From contig NZ_ACQL01000101.1 of assembly GCF_000175195.1 (NCBI RefSeq), positions 48,668 to 112,667 on the forward strand: 64,000 nt of DNA, written 5' to 3'. Position numbers and translations under genes: made by a program. Below, one piece after another: positions 1 to 7,835 of the stretch (position 1 is the stretch's first letter; the number at the start of each line of letters is the position of its first letter). The notes beneath the pieces are model-generated. The model was not told where the DNA came from and ran no database searches. It was given only the letters and a program-made list of their open reading frames with translations. The stretch comes from Actinobacillus minor NM305. Its GTDB lineage: Bacteria > Pseudomonadota > Gammaproteobacteria > Enterobacterales > Pasteurellaceae.

Positions 1-1
1 T

Positions 2-211
2 TTCCAACTAGATGGCGGAAAGAGCTTCCCGTTTGATCATATTGAAAATAAAGCCCTCAATGCCCAAGCAACACGTTTTGAGGTCTTTTATCGCTCATAT
101 AATCCTATTCAAGGGAGCTACATTGATTTAATTGCACGTGAAAATAGCTCAACCTATTATAAATATCAGAATGGAACTCGAACGCCTTGGTTAGAATGCC
201 GAGAAGGTTAA
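2..211 (+). CDS. C-terminal part of small lipoprotein paralog (cut by window edge)
   Basis: Only the last 69 codons are visible; the reading frame enters from outside the window and ends with TAA at 209-211. The translation starts FQLDGGKSFPFDHIEN and ends WLECREG. It aligns without gaps to the C-terminus of the lipoprotein gene at 388-870 (FQLDNGKVAPFDHIEN ... WLECKES), so the two are tandem paralogs. I do not recognise a named family. Shared features are a YIDLIAR segment, many tyrosines and a cysteine four residues before the end. The full protein is probably also an outer-membrane or periplasmic lipoprotein, but its N-terminus is not in view, so that is inference. A terminator hairpin follows at 223-248. 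Confidence 0.75.
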   Translation, partial: FQLDGGKSFPFDHIENKALNAQATRFEVFYRSYNPIQGSYIDLIARENSSTYYKYQNGTRTPWLECREG

Positions 212-222
212 TCGTAAAAAGT

Positions 223-251
223 AATCCCATAACAAAACCTATGGGATTTTT
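223..251 (+). terminator. Rho-independent terminator after first lipoprotein copy
   Basis: Arms AATCCCATA (223-231) and TATGGGATT (240-248) form a 9-bp stem, followed by a T-rich run. It lies 12 bases after the stop codon of the partial gene, so the two paralogs are probably separate transcription units. Confidence 0.7.
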
Positions 252-258
252 ATTGTAA

Positions 259-267
259 ACAAGCGGT
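259..267 (+). repeat. DNA uptake signal sequence (Apl type)
   Basis: Exact 9-mer ACAAGCGGT. This core is the uptake signal of the A. pleuropneumoniae / Mannheimia branch of Pasteurellaceae. Other intergenic copies seen are at 15547-15555, 22421-22429, 27993-28001, 34132-34140, 46371-46379 and 60019-60027, with reverse copies at 24908-24916, 34111-34119 and 52831-52839. Confidence 0.9.
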
Positions 268-320
268 TATTTTTGCTAAAAATTTTACAAAATCTAAAAT
301 AATCCCTTATCACATGAACC

Positions 321-348
321 TTGCACACTCAAAAATTTCAGCTATCAT
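321..348 (+). promoter_or_regulatory. Possible promoter of the lipoprotein gene
   Basis: A -35-like TTGCAC (321-326) and a -10-like TATCAT (343-348) are separated by 16 bases and lie about 40 bases before the start codon. The match is fair rather than strong. Confidence 0.4.
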
Positions 349-387
349 AGCGCAGCAAAATTTTAGCCATACTTTTGGAATATGATA

Positions 388-870
388 ATGAATAAATTTA
401 AACTGATTTTCGTCATTTTGACGAGCCTTTGCTTGTTTTCTTGTACACCACCTCAAACAACAAAAGCACCCAAACCAACCCCAGCCGTTAAAACAGGCTA
501 TTTAAAAGATGATATTAGCCAAGCGGAATTACATAACCCGACAAATTATAAGCGTTATTATTACACTTGCCGCAATTTTGAAACAGGGGCTCGTTATTAC
601 TTATCTAGCTATTTTCCACTTTCAAGAGAAAGCCGAATGAAAGATAACTTTGGTTTCTATTTCCAATTAGATAATGGCAAAGTAGCCCCCTTTGATCATA
701 TTGAAAATCGTACGCTCAATGCTAGAGGTACACGTTTTGAAGTGGTTTATCGCTCTTATCATCCCATTCAAGGTAGCTATATTGATTTAATTGCTCGTCA
801 GCGTAGTTCAACTTATTATAAAAATCAGGATGGTATCCGAGTGCGTTGGTTGGAATGTAAAGAGAGTTAA
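388..870 (+). CDS. Small predicted lipoprotein, tandem paralog
   Basis: The 160-residue protein starts MNKFKLIFVILTSLCLFSC, a lipoprotein signal peptide with lipobox LFSC; the mature chain would begin at Cys19. The start at 388 is preferred over an ATG at 382 because GGAA (377-380) lies 7 bases before it, but only 1 base before the earlier ATG. After the lipobox comes a proline/lysine-rich linker (about 20-40), then a compact domain rich in tyrosine and arginine with two further cysteines (in YYTCRN and WLECKES) that might form a disulfide. The last 69 residues match the partial gene just upstream. I do not recognise the family and assign no function. It is probably anchored in the outer membrane. 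Confidence 0.8.
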   Translation: MNKFKLIFVILTSLCLFSCTPPQTTKAPKPTPAVKTGYLKDDISQAELHNPTNYKRYYYTCRNFETGARYYLSSYFPLSRESRMKDNFGFYFQLDNGKVAPFDHIENRTLNARGTRFEVVYRSYHPIQGSYIDLIARQRSSTYYKNQDGIRVRWLECKES

Positions 871-901
871 TCATTAACAAAGACATAGTAAACAAAATAT
901 C

Positions 902-930
902 GCCGTTTGAATAAAATCAAACGGCTTATT
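902..930. terminator. Bidirectional terminator between lipoprotein gene and ABC importer
   Basis: Arms GCCGTTTGA (902-910) and TCAAACGGC (917-925) form a 9-bp stem between two convergent genes. The plus side is followed by TTATTTCT. Confidence 0.6.
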
Positions 931-941
931 TCTAAATAACA

Positions 942-1670
942 TCAAGCCAATTTTTTTATCCCCGAAATGACACGATTTTCTTTATCTATTTTTACCTCTA
1001 CCCCAAACGCCCTTGCAAGATTTTCTGCATTTAACACCGCTTGTGTTTCGCCACTGGCAAGGATTTTGCCTTTATCCAACAAAATAATTTCATCACAAAA
1101 ACGGTAGGCTAAATCCAAGTGATGAATGGCGACTACGCAGGTTTTCTGTGGTGTGAGAGCCTTAAGCTGTTCCATCATATCAATTTGATAATAGGGATCT
1201 AACGGGGCGATGGGTTCGTCAGCAAGTAACAATGGAGCTTGTTTGATACAACAACGGGCCAGTTGCACCCGAGCTTTTTCGCCACCTGAAAGTTGTTGGA
1301 AGGGCTTTTCAAGCAGATGAGAAATCGAAAATTGTTCGGAAACCAACCGCACTTTTTCTTGCTCATTTTTTGTAGATGAAGTCAGTCCCAGAGCGATTAC
1401 ATCATAAACCGATAAATCCCAATGAATTTGAGTATTTTGAGCAAAATAGGCAAGCTGTTCACTTTTCTGTTTAGCGGTCATTGCAGATAATTTGCCATTT
1501 CCAAGCCAAATTTCACCGCTTGCAAGCGGTAAGATCCCCGCGATACTTTTCAATAAGGTGGATTTCCCCGCTCCGTTTGCCCCCATAATACCGATAAGTT
1601 TGCCTTGTGGAATATGGCAACTGATATTGGATAAACCGAATGTAAGGCTGACGTTTTCCAGTTTAATCAT
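942..1670 (-). CDS. ABC importer ATPase, FecE/BtuD type
   Basis: The 242-residue cytoplasmic ATPase powers the importer formed with the permease next door. Visible motifs are Walker A GANGAGKST (about 30-38), the Q-loop region AYFAQNT (about 74-80), signature LSGGE (about 127-131), Walker B LLLADEP (about 147-153) and a switch histidine in AIHHLD. The length fits the FecE/BtuD/FhuC family. Its start overlaps the end of the permease gene by 8 bases, which indicates translational coupling. The substrate is inferred from context: a BtuB-like receptor and a BtuF-like binding protein lie upstream in the same direction, so cobalamin or a related metal chelate is most likely. Symbol btuD would fit but is not proven. 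Confidence 0.9.
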   Translation of the reverse strand: MIKLENVSLTFGLSNISCHIPQGKLIGIMGANGAGKSTLLKSIAGILPLASGEIWLGNGKLSAMTAKQKSEQLAYFAQNTQIHWDLSVYDVIALGLTSSTKNEQEKVRLVSEQFSISHLLEKPFQQLSGGEKARVQLARCCIKQAPLLLADEPIAPLDPYYQIDMMEQLKALTPQKTCVVAIHHLDLAYRFCDEIILLDKGKILASGETQAVLNAENLARAFGVEVKIDKENRVISGIKKLA

Positions 1671-2643
1671 TTGCCATTCTCCGTTGTTGTGTTAATAAAA
1701 TCCAAATCAAAAACGGCGCACCGATAATTGCCGTCAGTGTTCCCACATAAATGTGGGAAAAGAACGGCAAATATAAAATACAAAGATCAGCGACTAGCAA
1801 AATTAATGCCCCGATCAGACCGCTTGTGAAATAAAGCTGTGATGGGCGTTTTTTTAGGATAATACGAGCTAAGTGTGGGGCAATTAAACCGATAAATCCG
1901 ATAGTTCCCGTTTGCGGAATGGTTGCCCCAACCAATAATGCCACACCAAAGGTAGTAATGAAAAAGCTACGTTTGGGGTCAATGCCCATTGTGCTTGCGG
2001 TTTCTTCGCCGAAGGTCAGTAAATCAAGGTAACGGCGTTGTGGATAAAGGCAAAGCAATCCCAATAGAATAATCGGTAATGAAATCAATAGGGTATCTAA
2101 TTTCGCCCATACCAAAGAGCCTTGTAGCCAGCGATAAAGTTCCGCTAACGCCCAAGGGCTTTCGGCGTTAGACAGCAACAAAGCAATCGCTGAACCGAGC
2201 AGCATATTGACCGCCAAACCACTTAAAATCATCATTGTTGTACCGTGATTTTTGGCAATCAAATAGACTAATAAGAAGCTCAACAACGCCCCCAGCACAC
2301 CGCCAATCAGCAACAAGGTAAAGGGCACGGAAAAATAGTATAGGATAAAAACACTGGCGGTCGTTGCCCCATTTGCACTTCCCAACAAGCCTGGACTTGC
2401 CAGCGGATTTTGAAATATCCCCTGCATTGCATTGCCTGCTACCGCCAAACTTGCCCCTGTTAGCACCGCAAGCAAAATCCGTGGCAGACGAATATCCCAC
2501 AACACAAGTGGTCGCATATCCGTCACGATCCCATCAGCATTTTTCAACGCTGAAAAATCATTAAGATCATACCAACTTGCTAGGCTAATAATAGCAATGA
2601 GCAAGAGCAAAAGTGCGGTGTTAAATTGGGTTGTTTTGTTCAT
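1663..2643 (-). CDS. FecCD-family ABC permease
   Basis: The 326-residue, very hydrophobic integral inner-membrane protein has about ten membrane segments. Family hallmarks include DIRLPRILLAVLTGASLAVAG near residue 50-70, the QGIFQNPLASPGLLG segment, and GTIGFIGLIAPHLAR in the region that contacts the ATPase. This is the BtuC/FecD/FhuB type, which carries cobalamin, haem or iron-siderophore complexes. It follows the BRO-like gene by 12 bases and overlaps the ATPase gene by 8. No good Shine-Dalgarno precedes its ATG, so it may depend on translation of the gene upstream. The substrate is unproven; cobalamin is the first candidate. Confidence 0.9.
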   Translation of the reverse strand: MNKTTQFNTALLLLLIAIISLASWYDLNDFSALKNADGIVTDMRPLVLWDIRLPRILLAVLTGASLAVAGNAMQGIFQNPLASPGLLGSANGATTASVFILYYFSVPFTLLLIGGVLGALLSFLLVYLIAKNHGTTMMILSGLAVNMLLGSAIALLLSNAESPWALAELYRWLQGSLVWAKLDTLLISLPIILLGLLCLYPQRRYLDLLTFGEETASTMGIDPKRSFFITTFGVALLVGATIPQTGTIGFIGLIAPHLARIILKKRPSQLYFTSGLIGALILLVADLCILYLPFFSHIYVGTLTAIIGAPFLIWILLTQQRRMAND

Positions 2644-2655
2644 TGTTTCGTTTAA

Positions 2656-3504
2656 TTATTTTGATCTTTCTTTAGCCACTTCTTCAATAAGCTGAGAAAA
2701 AGAAATTGCATTTTTCGGGGTAATCACGGGCTGGCCTGTTTTACTTTCAATCGCTTTTCGAGTATCGCCAGCAATGTTTCCGCCGTCTTGGGCAATCTTT
2801 TTATTCTCTTCTAATCCTTGTGGGTTGGCAATCTGTGTTAGCTCGGTGGTGGTTGCTTCCGCCAACATATTTAACACTAATTCAAGGGTGGACATATTGT
2901 CGCGTAAATTTTCTTTTTTTAACCCTTTGAAATCCTTATATTCTCTGGTCGTCATTCCACTCCACGCTTTTGAGATTTCATTGGTTAAAATTGCAAATTC
3001 TCGCCCTTCTTTCACACCGTGATCTAGCCAAGTATCCGTTAGCTCTTTTCTCACTTGAATGGCTTGTAATCGTTGATTGATCCATTCTCTGGTATAACCT
3101 TTTTTCAAATAGGTTTCTAAGGCACGATCAATGGTTAATTCAGGGTCGATAATTTCATCAATCCGTTCTTTCCCAACCTGTGCCAACCACAATTTAAACG
3201 GCTCGGCTTTCGGACTTGGGATAGATTGGATAATACGAAAAATGCCTTGCATATCAGTCGCATCGGTCTTATACATTTTCCCATCAGAAGACTTAAATTT
3301 CAGTTGTACGATTTTTTCGTACAACTCATTTGCACCTTCTTCCACTTGCAATTTACGTTTTAGATCACTCCAATAACGTCTCGAATTGGCACTTTCGGTT
3401 AATACCGCAACCACATCCACAACACTAAAATACCACTCTTCTTGCTCGCTATCCCATACGGAACGAATTTGATTTCCTTCAAATAATTTAATTGCATTGC
3501 TCAT
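2656..3504 (-). CDS. BRO-N / DinD-like protein inside the importer cluster
   Basis: The 282-residue protein starts MSNAIKLFEGNQIRSVWDSE. A longer start at 3549 exists, but GGAG lies 8 bases before the ATG at 3504. Residues 1-110 (EWYFSVVDVVAVLTES ... MQGIFRIIQSIPSPKAEPFKLWLAQVG) match the BRO N-terminal domain of phage antirepressors. The C-terminal half (EYKDFKGLKKENLRDNMSTLEL) resembles E. coli DinD. Such proteins are thought to bind DNA; DinD is SOS-induced and inhibits RecA activity in E. coli. Its place between binding-protein and permease genes of an importer is unusual and suggests insertion. It appears to have its own promoter (3541-3568). A role in uptake is not suggested by the sequence. 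Confidence 0.8.
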   Translation of the reverse strand: MSNAIKLFEGNQIRSVWDSEQEEWYFSVVDVVAVLTESANSRRYWSDLKRKLQVEEGANELYEKIVQLKFKSSDGKMYKTDATDMQGIFRIIQSIPSPKAEPFKLWLAQVGKERIDEIIDPELTIDRALETYLKKGYTREWINQRLQAIQVRKELTDTWLDHGVKEGREFAILTNEISKAWSGMTTREYKDFKGLKKENLRDNMSTLELVLNMLAEATTTELTQIANPQGLEENKKIAQDGGNIAGDTRKAIESKTGQPVITPKNAISFSQLIEEVAKERSK

Positions 3505-3540
3505 CACTGCTTCTCCATATAACTGTATAAAATCACATAA

Positions 3541-3568
3541 ATCATACACAAATTTATATACAGTGCAA
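3541..3568 (-). promoter_or_regulatory. Promoter of the BRO-like gene
   Basis: On the minus strand, TTGCAC (3568-3563) and TATGAT (3546-3541) are separated by 16 bases, about 37 bases before the start codon. Inverted half-sites ACTGTATA (3522-3529) and TATACAGT (3557-3564) flank the -10 element. They resemble LexA half-sites but have a much wider spacing than the normal 16-bp box. Confidence 0.5.
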
Positions 3569-3613
3569 TACTGGATAAACAGAAAATTTTGGTTTTTCGA
3601 CGAGCTTCACAAA

Positions 3614-4402
3614 TCATTTTAACTGTTGATAAATCCTTTCAGCCCCTTGCCAAATACCGTGATCAAAGCAGTAAGTATATTTTAAAGCAATGGTTGCAAG
3701 CGGTCGATTTTGGAAATAATTTTGCAAAAGCGGATGTGAAAGCAATTCGGCTTGCTCGTTGTAGCCTTGTTTATCCGTCAAAGAAATTAAAATGTTCGGT
3801 TGGCTTAATACCACTTTTTCGAGCGAAAAATTTTGTGGGGTTAAAGCGGTTTTTAATGGCGTTAAACCTAAAAGTTGTAATAAGGCTTGGTAGTTCGGTT
3901 GTTGTGTATCGACCACACCTGTATCCGACAAAATCAGCGTATCAGTAAGCGGTTGATTTAGCTTTACATTTTGCGATTTTAATTGGGTAACCAGTTGCTC
4001 TGCTTTGGCTTGATTATCGGTCAATTTCCCTAGTTGCAAAATCAATTCAAAAAGCTGTTCGGGTGTTTGTGGGCTGTCGTTAATCGGCAGAATTTTCACG
4101 CCAAGCTGTTTGAGTTCTGCGACCAGTTGCGGATAAAACAGCTCGTTAATCAACATTGTTTTGTCTAAATAAGGCAGTAATTGGCTGAGTTGTGGTTCGA
4201 GCGTAGGCTTATTCTGATTGACTTTATCCAACATCATCAACGGATTTTTTGAATAAGGCGACATTGCTGCAATTTGTTCAGGGCGAGCGATTTCAGCCAG
4301 TAGGCGGTCGCTACAAAGCGTGAGCGAAACGAACTGTTCTTGCGCAAGAGCCGTTGTAAACGGCAAGAAAAGTGCGGTTAAAAATGTCAGCGTTTTTTTC
4401 AT
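3614..4402 (-). CDS. Periplasmic substrate-binding protein, BtuF/FecB type
   Basis: The 262-residue protein has a cleavable signal peptide (MKKTLTFLTALFLPFTTALA, cut before QEQF). It has the two-lobed class III binding-protein layout: an N-terminal lobe beginning FVSLTLCSDRLLAEIARPEQIAAMSP, a helical linker around residues 120-150, and a second lobe with DTLILSDTG and QPNILISLTD. It captures the ligand after passage through the TonB receptor encoded 37 bases upstream and delivers it to the permease/ATPase pair. The LCSD motif is typical of a BtuF-like branch often annotated for cobalamin or iron complexes. The exact ligand cannot be told from sequence. Confidence 0.85.
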   Translation of the reverse strand: MKKTLTFLTALFLPFTTALAQEQFVSLTLCSDRLLAEIARPEQIAAMSPYSKNPLMMLDKVNQNKPTLEPQLSQLLPYLDKTMLINELFYPQLVAELKQLGVKILPINDSPQTPEQLFELILQLGKLTDNQAKAEQLVTQLKSQNVKLNQPLTDTLILSDTGVVDTQQPNYQALLQLLGLTPLKTALTPQNFSLEKVVLSQPNILISLTDKQGYNEQAELLSHPLLQNYFQNRPLATIALKYTYCFDHGIWQGAERIYQQLK

Positions 4403-4439
4403 AAAATGTAGGGGCTAATCATATTAGCCCCAGTAATGA

Positions 4440-6377
4440 TTAGAAACTACCTTTTAAGCCAACGTAAACATTACGACCGTCTTGTCCGTAGCCGATAATA
4501 TTTTCGTATTTTTTATCAAATAAGTTGTTTAAATTCGCATAAACATTTAAGTTTTTGCTTAATTGATAATTTACACCAAAATTAACCAACGTATAAGATG
4601 GCATCTTAACACGAGAAGAAGCATAAGTTAGCTCATCAAAATAGGTATCAATTCTTTTACCAACATATGAAACATTAACATTTGAACCCAATTTTTCCGT
4701 AATTTGATATGCTAGACCAACGTTTACAATATGTTTCGGACGGCGAATTAATTCAGCTTTTTTGCTATCTTTGGCTTGCGTATAAGTGTAGTTAGCATAA
4801 GCCGTTAAACGATCTGCCAATTTACCATTATAGGCAATTTCTAAGCCTCGAATTTGGCTCGTACCCTCTATATTAATAGCTCGAGAGCGATAAGTTGTAA
4901 AATCAAGTACTTCACTACTAATTAAATTACTCACGTTACGGGCAAAATACGTTAAATCAAGAGAGTGATGTTTATCATTACTTTCTACAAGTAAACCAAC
5001 ATCTCCACCACGGCTTTTTTCTGGTTTTAAATTCGGATTTCCTACATAACTACCTGAATAACCATAGTATTCCGTCATTGTTGGGTTTTGAATTGCGGTA
5101 CCAAAACTTGCGTGAGCACGGAAGTTTGGAGATAAGCGATAAGCACCTGAAATACGCCCTGTAAACGCATCTTTATATTCAGAGTTCCCTGTATAGCGTC
5201 CGCTAATTGAAAGACTATGATCATCTTCTGTAAATAATCGATATTCGGTAGCAATACTTTTCTCTACTAAGCTTTTTTCATCATTGTAAGAGGTTGAATC
5301 ATATTTTGATTGTTGATATTCGCCTAAAATACTGACAGCTTGATTTAGTGAACCTTCACGATCAAAGTTAATATCTAATTGATAATTAGCATTTAATTTT
5401 TTAGCATCATAAGCACTTGCCCAAGAGCTGATCGTATCACTATCGGTTTTAATGTGGCTTACACTCACTTTCTGTTTAAATAATTCCTGTTCATTCCCTA
5501 AATAACCGCTTAATTTGAATAAGGTTTCACGAGTGCGAGTATAATCATCAAAAGAGGTTTCTCCCGCTAAACTACCATCATAATGTGCGGTTTGTGAAAA
5601 ATGAGAAGCCAAAACTTCTACACCTTTTTGATTATCGTCATATCCTAAACGTAAAGAAGCATTATCACGATGAAATTTATCACGCTCTTTCGCTCCACCG
5701 GTAGCTACTTCTGTTCCGTTTTGGGCTGTATAGCGGAATATATTTGAACTTAACGCTGAAATACCTCGGGTACGATGGCTATTTCCATTCAACGCATAAT
5801 AGAAACCATTGTTATAGCCTGAAATCGTAGCAGAACCGTCATAAGTTCCGTGTGAACCTGTGCCTAAATCAAAGTCTACATTAAACGGCTTATCTTTATA
5901 TAATCCGCTTTTTGTTGTGATATAGATCACGCCGCCCATCGCATCACTGCCCCAAAGTGCAGATTGCTCACCGCGTAAAACTTCGATGCGATCAATATTG
6001 CTTAAACTTAAACCACCGAAATCAAAGCCGTACCCCGTAACAGGATTAACTTTTATACCGTCAATTACCACAGTCGTATGGTTAGCATCCGCCCCACGAA
6101 GATAAAAATTGGTTAAAGTGCCTCGTCCACCAGATGCACTCATTGCCACGCTCGGTACGGTTCTCAACACATCACTTACATAAGTGGCATTACGCTCTGT
6201 AAAATCCTTTTCGGTTAAAACAGTTACTGAAGAAGCAGTTTTATCTTGGTTTACGGGGGTAGCATAAGCTGAATAAACAGTGACTGTATCTAGCTCTGCC
6301 TTCGTTGTTTCACTTTGAGCAAAAGCCAAAGTTGGCAATGCGAGTAAAAGAGATGTTGTGATAAGATTTTTTTTCAT
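4440..6377 (-). CDS. TonB-dependent outer-membrane receptor, BtuB-like
   Basis: The 645-residue protein has a signal peptide ending LPTLAFAQ, then a TonB-box-like stretch DTVTVYSAY (about 30-38). The plug domain (about 45-160) contains YLRGADANHTTVVIDGIKVNP and RIEVLRGEQSALWGSDAMGG, which closely follow the BtuB plug. A long beta-barrel follows, ending in GLKGSF with a terminal phenylalanine, as in outer-membrane porins and receptors. The length is close to BtuB (about 610). It is first in a minus-strand cluster with binding protein, permease and ATPase. I found no cobalamin riboswitch in the 230-base upstream region, so the cobalamin assignment remains probable rather than certain. Confidence 0.88.
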   Translation of the reverse strand: MKKNLITTSLLLALPTLAFAQSETTKAELDTVTVYSAYATPVNQDKTASSVTVLTEKDFTERNATYVSDVLRTVPSVAMSASGGRGTLTNFYLRGADANHTTVVIDGIKVNPVTGYGFDFGGLSLSNIDRIEVLRGEQSALWGSDAMGGVIYITTKSGLYKDKPFNVDFDLGTGSHGTYDGSATISGYNNGFYYALNGNSHRTRGISALSSNIFRYTAQNGTEVATGGAKERDKFHRDNASLRLGYDDNQKGVEVLASHFSQTAHYDGSLAGETSFDDYTRTRETLFKLSGYLGNEQELFKQKVSVSHIKTDSDTISSWASAYDAKKLNANYQLDINFDREGSLNQAVSILGEYQQSKYDSTSYNDEKSLVEKSIATEYRLFTEDDHSLSISGRYTGNSEYKDAFTGRISGAYRLSPNFRAHASFGTAIQNPTMTEYYGYSGSYVGNPNLKPEKSRGGDVGLLVESNDKHHSLDLTYFARNVSNLISSEVLDFTTYRSRAINIEGTSQIRGLEIAYNGKLADRLTAYANYTYTQAKDSKKAELIRRPKHIVNVGLAYQITEKLGSNVNVSYVGKRIDTYFDELTYASSRVKMPSYTLVNFGVNYQLSKNLNVYANLNNLFDKKYENIIGYGQDGRNVYVGLKGSF

Positions 6378-6559
6378 AATGTAGTTCCAAAATTAAAAGA
6401 CCTTAATACCTCGAATTATATTCTAAAATCTAACTAATTTGGCGATTTTAATGACATAAAGTAGCTGAAGATTTTTCTTACTCATTATGAAAGATATTCA
6501 TATTTGATATTTCTTCCTCCTTTTTCAAGTGAATGTTATGCAGAAACTTAAATTTTCAG

Positions 6560-6584
6560 TATAATGGAACGCAATCGTTTGCTT
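6560..6584 (+). promoter_or_regulatory. purT promoter -10 and PurR operator
   Basis: A perfect -10 TATAAT lies at 6560-6565. Directly downstream, ACGCAATCGTTTGCTT (6569-6584) matches the 16-bp PurR consensus ACGCAAACGTTTGCGT at 14 positions. Its position over the transcription start would let PurR with hypoxanthine or guanine block initiation. The -35 region is weak. Confidence 0.75.
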
Positions 6585-6608
6585 AACTTTGTAAAAAGGA
6601 ATAAAAAA

Positions 6609-7790
6609 ATGACCGCTATCGGTACCCCATTAAGACCCAAAGCAACTAAAGTGATGATGCTAGGTTCTGGCGAACTTGGCAAAGAGGTGGTAATTGAGCT
6701 ACAACGTTTAGGCGTTGAGGTTATCGCTGTTGATCGCTATGAAAATGCGCCGGCACAACAAGTTGCCCATCGAGCCTATACCATTTCAATGTTAGACGGA
6801 GCGGCTTTGCGTGCGTTAGTTGAGCAAGAAAAACCTGATTTTATTGTGCCTGAAGTAGAAGCTATTGCAACAGCAACATTAGTTGAACTGGAGCAAGAGG
6901 GTTACTGTGTTATTCCTACCGCTAAAGCAACCCAATTAACGATGAACCGTGAAGGTATCCGCCGTTTAGCTGCTGAAGAATTAGGTTTAAAAACCTCGCC
7001 TTATCGCTTTGTTGATAATTTTGAAGATTTCCAATCTGCGATTAAAGAGATTGGTATTCCGTGTGTAGTCAAACCGATTATGTCGTCATCTGGGCACGGG
7101 CAGTCTATTATTAAGTCTGCCGAACAAATCCAACAAGCTTGGGATTATTCTCAAGAAGGAGGTCGTGCCGGTGGTGGTAGAGTGATTGTCGAAGGATTTA
7201 TTCAATTCGATTATGAAATTACCCAGCTTACCGTTCGCCATATTCACGGAACGTCCTTCCTTGCACCAATCGGGCATATTCAAATTGATGGCGACTATCG
7301 AGAGTCTTGGCAACCTCAGGTGATGTCAGAAAAAGCACAGCAAAAAGCGCAAGAAGTCGCAGAAAAAATCACCTCTGCACTAGGTGGTAGAGGTATTTTT
7401 GGTGTAGAGCTTTTTGTCTGTGGCGATGATATTATTTTCAACGAAGTGTCACCTCGCCCACACGATACCGGTATGGTTACGATGATCTCTCAAGAATTAT
7501 CACAATTTGCCCTACACGCAAGAGCGATTTTAGGGTTACCAATTCCTGAAATCTATCAAATCTCACCAGCCGCTTCTAAAGCCATCGTTGTTGAAGGTAA
7601 ATCCGATAATGTTGTTTTTGGAAATTTAGACAAAGTGCTTGAAGAAGTTGGAACTAATATTCGCTTATTTGGTAAAGGCGAAGTCAATGGTCATCGCCGA
7701 TTAGGTGTTATTTTAGCCAGAGATGAAAACAGCAATAAAGCAAGAAATAAAGCACAACGGGCTTACGAAAAGTTAGAAATTGTGCTTTAA
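6609..7790 (+). CDS. purT: Formate-dependent GAR transformylase 2
   Basis: The 393-residue protein matches PurT in length (E. coli 392) and throughout the sequence. It uses ATP and formate to convert glycinamide ribonucleotide to formyl-GAR in purine synthesis, without folate. The N-terminus ([21 protein letters not shown]) has the expected nucleotide-binding loop GSGELGKE. The ATP-grasp core includes [15 protein letters not shown] and the metal-binding region [14 protein letters not shown]. The start at 6609 is chosen over a frame extension to 6564 because the homologous N-terminus begins here and AAAGGA precedes it. The extension would run through the PurR box. A PurR operator lies 25 bases upstream, consistent with purine repression. 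Confidence 0.97.
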   Translation: MTAIGTPLRPKATKVMMLGSGELGKEVVIELQRLGVEVIAVDRYENAPAQQVAHRAYTISMLDGAALRALVEQEKPDFIVPEVEAIATATLVELEQEGYCVIPTAKATQLTMNREGIRRLAAEELGLKTSPYRFVDNFEDFQSAIKEIGIPCVVKPIMSSSGHGQSIIKSAEQIQQAWDYSQEGGRAGGGRVIVEGFIQFDYEITQLTVRHIHGTSFLAPIGHIQIDGDYRESWQPQVMSEKAQQKAQEVAEKITSALGGRGIFGVELFVCGDDIIFNEVSPRPHDTGMVTMISQELSQFALHARAILGLPIPEIYQISPAASKAIVVEGKSDNVVFGNLDKVLEEVGTNIRLFGKGEVNGHRRLGVILARDENSNKARNKAQRAYEKLEIVL

Positions 7791-7835
7791 TGATTCCCAT
7801 CTAAATAATTTTAATCAGTTAATATAGGAAGTATT

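Noticed and set aside
6378..6608. Cobalamin riboswitch before the BtuB-like receptor gene
   Set aside because: The 230-base region is too AT-rich and lacks the conserved B12-box and paired helices; nothing resembling the riboswitch core was found.
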